The notes beneath the pieces are model-generated. The model was not told the DNA's origin. It worked only from the letters and a program-made list of their open reading frames with translations, and made no database searches. Below are positions 13,979 through 16,830 of a stretch of DNA of 16,830 nucleotides, one piece after another. This stretch comes from JAXGRD01 sp050946655 (GTDB lineage: Bacteria; Bacillota; Clostridia; Peptostreptococcales; Anaerovoracaceae), in contig JBMNVE010000041.1 of NCBI GenBank assembly GCA_050946655.1, positions 1 through 16,830 of the forward strand, written 5' to 3'. Both the position numbers and the translations under genes were made by a program. The first letter of the stretch is position 1; every line of letters starts with the position of its first letter.

Positions 13979-14000
13979 GGTTCGTAGTATGCTGAACAAT
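13979..14000 (+). promoter_or_regulatory. Possible PurBox-like pair in the purR leader
   Basis: TATGCTGAACAAT (13988-14000) matches 10 of 13 positions of the Bacillus/Lactococcus PurBox AWWWCCGAACWWT. GGTTCG (13979-13984) gives a weaker box in the opposite orientation. The two cores are closer together than in B. subtilis, so this is only a candidate site for autoregulation by PurR. Confidence 0.3.
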
Positions 14001-14016
14001 GCTTAGGAGGAGCAAG

Positions 14017-14829
14017 ATGAACAGAACAGCCAGAGTAGGTGCCATGATCAAAATTCTATCCGATTCTCCAAGCAGGCTCTTTGGACTCGGTTACTTCTGC
14101 AAGCGCTTCGGCGCCGCAAAATCAAGCATCAGCGAGGACATCTCCCTTTGCAAAGAGATCGTCTCTCAAATGGAACTGGGTGTCATAGAGACTCTTTCCG
14201 GGGCCAAAGGCGGCGTCCGGTTTATCCCCTACATCAGTGATGCCCGCACCTTTGCCGTTCAGGATAAATTGTGCAATATGCTCAGGTCCCCCGGCAGGAT
14301 ACTGGGTGGGGGCTTTCTCTACACTTCAGACATCATGTTCGATCCCCACATGGTCAATACCATGGCGCCTATCTTTGCTCGGAAGTTCGGCAAGCTAGGT
14401 GCGGATTACATTGCAACGATTGAAACCAAGGGCATCCCTCTGGCCCTCATGACTTCCCGCCTTCTCAATATCCCCACCATTGTCGTGCGGAGAGAGACCA
14501 AGATCAGCGAAGGCCCTACCGTTTCCATCAATTATTTCTCCGGCTCTGTGGGCAGCATACAAAAGATGTCCCTTGCAAAAAAAGCAACTGTTCCCGGAAC
14601 TAAGGCCGTCATCATCGATGACTTTATGCGAGCAGGTGGCAGCTTGAAAGGAATCATTGAGTTGCTGGGCGAATTCGAGGTGGATGTCTGCGGCATCGGC
14701 GTTGCCATCGCATCGGTGACCCCTGAGCATAAAAAAATCCAAGACTATACCCCTTTGGTTTTTTTGGGGGAAGTCCATGAAGAACGTCAGGAAATCGACG
14801 TTTTCTCCAATAGAGGAATTTTTGAATAA
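14017..14829 (+). CDS. purR: Purine operon repressor PurR (PRT-fold, Gram-positive type)
   Basis: Gram-positive PurR represses purine synthesis and transport genes; PRPP binding relieves DNA binding. The 270-residue protein has an N-terminal winged helix (about 1-75, RVGAMIKILSDSPSRLFGL, then SISEDISLCK) and a phosphoribosyltransferase-like domain. The PRPP loop AVIIDDFMRAGGSLKG lies at about 196-211; the RAGG form, without a working catalytic site, is usual for this regulator. The frame opens at 13999, but AGGAGG (14005-14010) lies 6 nt before the ATG at 14017, which is the start. It is divergent from murC and upstream of spoVG, the order seen in Clostridium. No clear terminator follows, so read-through into spoVG is possible. 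Confidence 0.94.
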   Translation: MNRTARVGAMIKILSDSPSRLFGLGYFCKRFGAAKSSISEDISLCKEIVSQMELGVIETLSGAKGGVRFIPYISDARTFAVQDKLCNMLRSPGRILGGGFLYTSDIMFDPHMVNTMAPIFARKFGKLGADYIATIETKGIPLALMTSRLLNIPTIVVRRETKISEGPTVSINYFSGSVGSIQKMSLAKKATVPGTKAVIIDDFMRAGGSLKGIIELLGEFEVDVCGIGVAIASVTPEHKKIQDYTPLVFLGEVHEERQEIDVFSNRGIFE

Positions 14830-14979
14830 AATGGCAAAAAAATCGTCAAAAGTAGTTGCACCAGCGATATTTTTTCCGATATTTGCTTGTGATTCTTCTC
14901 TGTATAGTGTAGAATAAGTGTATCAAACAATCGTACGACTTTAGCTACTTATCGTATAGTAAGAAAGGCGGTAACCATA
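14830..14979 (+). promoter_or_regulatory. purR-spoVG intergenic region with spoVG promoter
   Basis: A sigma-A-like promoter, -35 TTGTGA (14887-14892), 17 nt, -10 TAGAAT (14910-14915), is the best candidate for spoVG. Just upstream is an 8-bp direct repeat CGATATTT (14865-14872 and 14877-14884) in AT-rich DNA. A sigma-H promoter (AGGA...GAAT) like that of Bacillus spoVG was looked for and not seen. Confidence 0.5.
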
Positions 14980-15330
14980 ATGGATATTACTGATGTTAGA
15001 GTGCGTAAAATAAACGATGAAGGAAAGATGAAAGCAGTTGTCTCCATCACATTCGATGATGAGTTCGTGGTACATGATATCAAAATAATCGACGGCCAAA
15101 ACGGATTATTCATTGCTATGCCGAGTAGGAAGATGGGGGAAGGCGATTTCAGAGACATTGCTCACCCACTCGTTTCGGAAACGAGAAACAAGATCAAACA
15201 AGCGATATTTGACGAATATGACAGAGTGTTAGCAGAAAAAGAATTGGAAGAGCAAGCCCTCGCTGCAGAAGAGTCTGTTGCAGAAGCGGAGCCTGCCGTC
15301 GAAAAAGCTGAAACAGAGCAGGTGGAATAA
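14980..15330 (+). CDS. spoVG: SpoVG regulatory RNA/DNA-binding protein
   Basis: SpoVG is a small conserved nucleic-acid-binding regulator. In Bacillus it affects septation and cortex formation; in non-sporulating Firmicutes it affects cell wall, capsule and virulence genes. The 116-residue protein carries the family core MDITDVRVRKINDEGKMKAV, FDDEFVVHDIKIIDG, then FIAMPSRKMGEGDFRDIAHP, followed by the helix in which TRNKIKQAIFDEY occurs. A variable acidic Glu/Ala-rich tail (about residues 85-116) follows, somewhat longer than usual. ATG at 14980 lies 8 nt after AAAGGCGG. In most relatives glmU follows spoVG on the same strand; here it is followed by a terminator, while glmU sits behind murC on the opposite strand. 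Confidence 0.96.
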   Translation: MDITDVRVRKINDEGKMKAVVSITFDDEFVVHDIKIIDGQNGLFIAMPSRKMGEGDFRDIAHPLVSETRNKIKQAIFDEYDRVLAEKELEEQALAAEESVAEAEPAVEKAETEQVE

Positions 15331-15356
15331 TATTTATACGTAACTTTAGGAAAGGG

Positions 15357-15390
15357 CAAGGAAGCACAGTCGCAGCTGTGCTCTTTTCTT
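15357..15390 (+). terminator. Intrinsic terminator after spoVG
   Basis: A perfect 7-bp stem AGCACAG/CTGTGCT (15363-15369 with 15376-15382), loop TCGCAG, is followed by CTTTTCTTGTCTT. It lies 27 nt after the spoVG stop. On the minus strand the tail is poor in T, so it is a weaker terminator for the convergent L,D-transpeptidase gene. Confidence 0.7.
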
Positions 15391-15407
15391 GTCTTGAACC
15401 GATCCGA

Positions 15408-16799
15408 TCAATACCGCACCACCACCGGAAAACCGGAGCGAATATTATTGAACAGTATGGCCGCGGCATTGGATGGCATGTTGACACAGCCGTGAGATCC
15501 GCCGGTGGTGTAGATACTGCCGCCGAATTTATCCCTCCATGTGGCATCATGAAATCCGATGCCACCGTTAAAGGGCATCCAGTAACTGACCTGACTCTCG
15601 TAGGTGCTGCCATCCCAGTCGGGACCGCGAAGGACCGCATTTCGATCAAGATAGGCAATGGAGTATATCCCGGTAGGTGTCCCTGCCCCTTTGTTGACAT
15701 TTCCCGTAACTACGGACGTGCTCAGTACCTGGTTTCCGTCCTTGAAGAGCCATAAGGTCTGCTGGCTGATGCTCAATTCTATATATGAGGATCCGATTTC
15801 ATTGGCACCGGAAACATAAGGCCTCCTGCTGTATAGGGGCTCCCTGGTCACATCTTTTCCTTTTTTCAGGTCCTCGATCAACTGAGCGGTTTCGCCTCCG
15901 CGATCGACTAAATACCCGTAGTTCCCCCCGCTGACAGAAATCTGGTTGCCGCTGGCCGTTGTAAAGTTCCTGGCCCTCCCCACCGTATCTCTCTCATCGG
16001 CCATGGCATCAACGTAGGCTTCCACACCCTTCTCATCTACGGTAACGACCCCTTTGTCGCTGATGGCCAGCATGGTGTCCAGTTCAGCCGGTGTAATGGC
16101 CACATCCCCTGTGTGGAACTGGTAGGTGATCACCTGGGTCAAATATTTTTTACAGTATTCCTGTTCTGCAACTAGATCCTTACTGTCTTTCAGCACCTTA
16201 GGTTGTGCGTAATAATCGCTCTTTTTGTACTCTACCTTGAACGTCCCGTCTGCGATATGTTTGAGCATCTTGTCGGTGAACCTCTCCTTGTCGATATTGT
16301 CACCATAGACCTCCTTGACGATCTTGAAATCCGTGTTGGTTTTATCTACATAGGCATCCGCCGTGACCACCGTATGGGGGACATCCAAAAATTCCAGGCT
16401 CTCCACCTGGGCCAAAAAAGTAGGTGTAGCTTCTTTCACCTTCATTTGTATCCGCAAGGGCTTCCTGCTCTTGACCGCTCTTTTAAGCTGGGGCTGCAAA
16501 ATGCCCGGCTGCAAAACTCTGTTCACCGATTTTTCGATGTCATAGGCGAAATCAAAGTCGGTCAAGGTCCCTATGGTTTTGCCCCCTTCTTTGATCCTGA
16601 TGGATTTACTGTTCCAATTGCCGGATAATTTCTTCGCCGTTTCCTCCCCGGTAAGGCCGGAACAGTCTACGCCGTTGATCACGGTGTTTTCCGGGAAATG
16701 CTCTGCACTATATGCATACGTCTGGGTGAACTTGAACACACCAAAAGACAGAATAACCGCCGAACAGACACATGCAATAATCAATAATCCCTTCTTCAT
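15408..16799 (-). CDS. Membrane-anchored L,D-transpeptidase (YkuD domain with PG_binding_4-type region)
   Basis: L,D-transpeptidases make 3-3 peptide cross-links in peptidoglycan outside the membrane and resist most beta-lactams. The 463-residue protein starts with KK and a single hydrophobic anchor (about residues 4-23). A region like PG_binding_4 follows (VINGVDCSGLTGEETAKKL at about 40-60, then a long alpha/beta stretch to about 320). The YkuD domain is C-terminal: ELSISQQTLWLFKDG, TPTGIYSI, then GFHDA with His417 and the active-site signature SHGCVNM with Cys438. ATG at 16799 follows AAGGAGG by 8 nt. A possible -10, TAGAAT (complement of 16821-16826), is at the window edge with its -35 outside. 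Which peptide donor it uses cannot be told. Confidence 0.92.
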   Translation of the reverse strand: MKKGLLIIACVCSAVILSFGVFKFTQTYAYSAEHFPENTVINGVDCSGLTGEETAKKLSGNWNSKSIRIKEGGKTIGTLTDFDFAYDIEKSVNRVLQPGILQPQLKRAVKSRKPLRIQMKVKEATPTFLAQVESLEFLDVPHTVVTADAYVDKTNTDFKIVKEVYGDNIDKERFTDKMLKHIADGTFKVEYKKSDYYAQPKVLKDSKDLVAEQEYCKKYLTQVITYQFHTGDVAITPAELDTMLAISDKGVVTVDEKGVEAYVDAMADERDTVGRARNFTTASGNQISVSGGNYGYLVDRGGETAQLIEDLKKGKDVTREPLYSRRPYVSGANEIGSSYIELSISQQTLWLFKDGNQVLSTSVVTGNVNKGAGTPTGIYSIAYLDRNAVLRGPDWDGSTYESQVSYWMPFNGGIGFHDATWRDKFGGSIYTTGGSHGCVNMPSNAAAILFNNIRSGFPVVVRY

Positions 16800-16830
16800 C
16801 TCCGGATCCTCCTTACCGTTATTCTACACC

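Noticed and set aside
13877..13999. Hydrophobic N-terminal extension of MurC, like a membrane anchor
   Set aside because: It would span the murC promoter and the purR promoter. The ribosome binding site and homology both place the start at 13876.
1..16830. Search for CRISPR arrays, IS elements, phage genes, tRNAs or toxin-antitoxin pairs
   Set aside because: No repeat-spacer pattern, transposase, integrase or cloverleaf was seen by eye; the window is ordinary core chromosome.

Overview
The window looks like chromosomal housekeeping DNA from an anaerobic Firmicute of class Clostridia, with a GC content near 50% by eye. Three things point there: AGGAGG-type ribosome binding sites, sigma-A promoters with extended -10 boxes, and above all gene order. 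The order murC | purR - spoVG on one side and glmU - prs - pth - mfd - (yabM-like flippase) - mazG - hup - rqcP on the other is the classic Bacillus/Clostridium block around spoVG-gcaD-prs-spoVC-mfd. Genus cannot be told from the sequence; a lineage like Anaerovoracaceae/Family XIII is only a guess.

Layout. Positions 1-330 hold two tandem minus-strand promoters with A-tract upstream elements and a structured leader running off the left edge, as expected in front of an rRNA operon. Positions 450-1628 (-) encode an MFS permease. It diverges from folT (1913-2440, +), a folate ECF transporter S-component. A tetrahydrofolate riboswitch begins the folT transcript, followed by a three-way-junction structure that covers the folT ribosome binding site. 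A bidirectional terminator (2461-2500) closes folT and, from the other side, the long minus-strand operon.

That operon runs from 13876 down to 2530: murC, a glmU that is only the acetyltransferase half, prs, pth, mfd, an MTA/SAH-deaminase-type amidohydrolase, a MurJ/SpoVB-family flippase, mazG, hup and rqcP. Most junctions are overlaps or gaps under 40 nt, so it is probably one transcript with one internal terminator between hup and rqcP. It joins cell-wall precursor supply (MurC, GlmU-C, flippase), PRPP synthesis (Prs), translation quality control (Pth, RqcP), DNA repair and packaging (Mfd, HU), nucleotide-pool cleaning (MazG) and nucleoside by-product salvage (deaminase).

A divergent control region (13877-14016) separates murC from purR (14017-14829, +), followed by spoVG (14980-15330, +) and a terminator. 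The window ends with a convergent L,D-transpeptidase gene (15408-16799, -).

No phage, IS, CRISPR, defence or biosynthetic cluster was seen, and I do not think the window contains a wholly new system. The most interesting points are the folT leader architecture, the domain-split GlmU with its UDP-GlcNAc pyrophosphorylase half missing, the absence of spoVT, yabP and yabQ from a cluster that normally carries them, and two divergent promoter pairs whose -35 boxes overlap.
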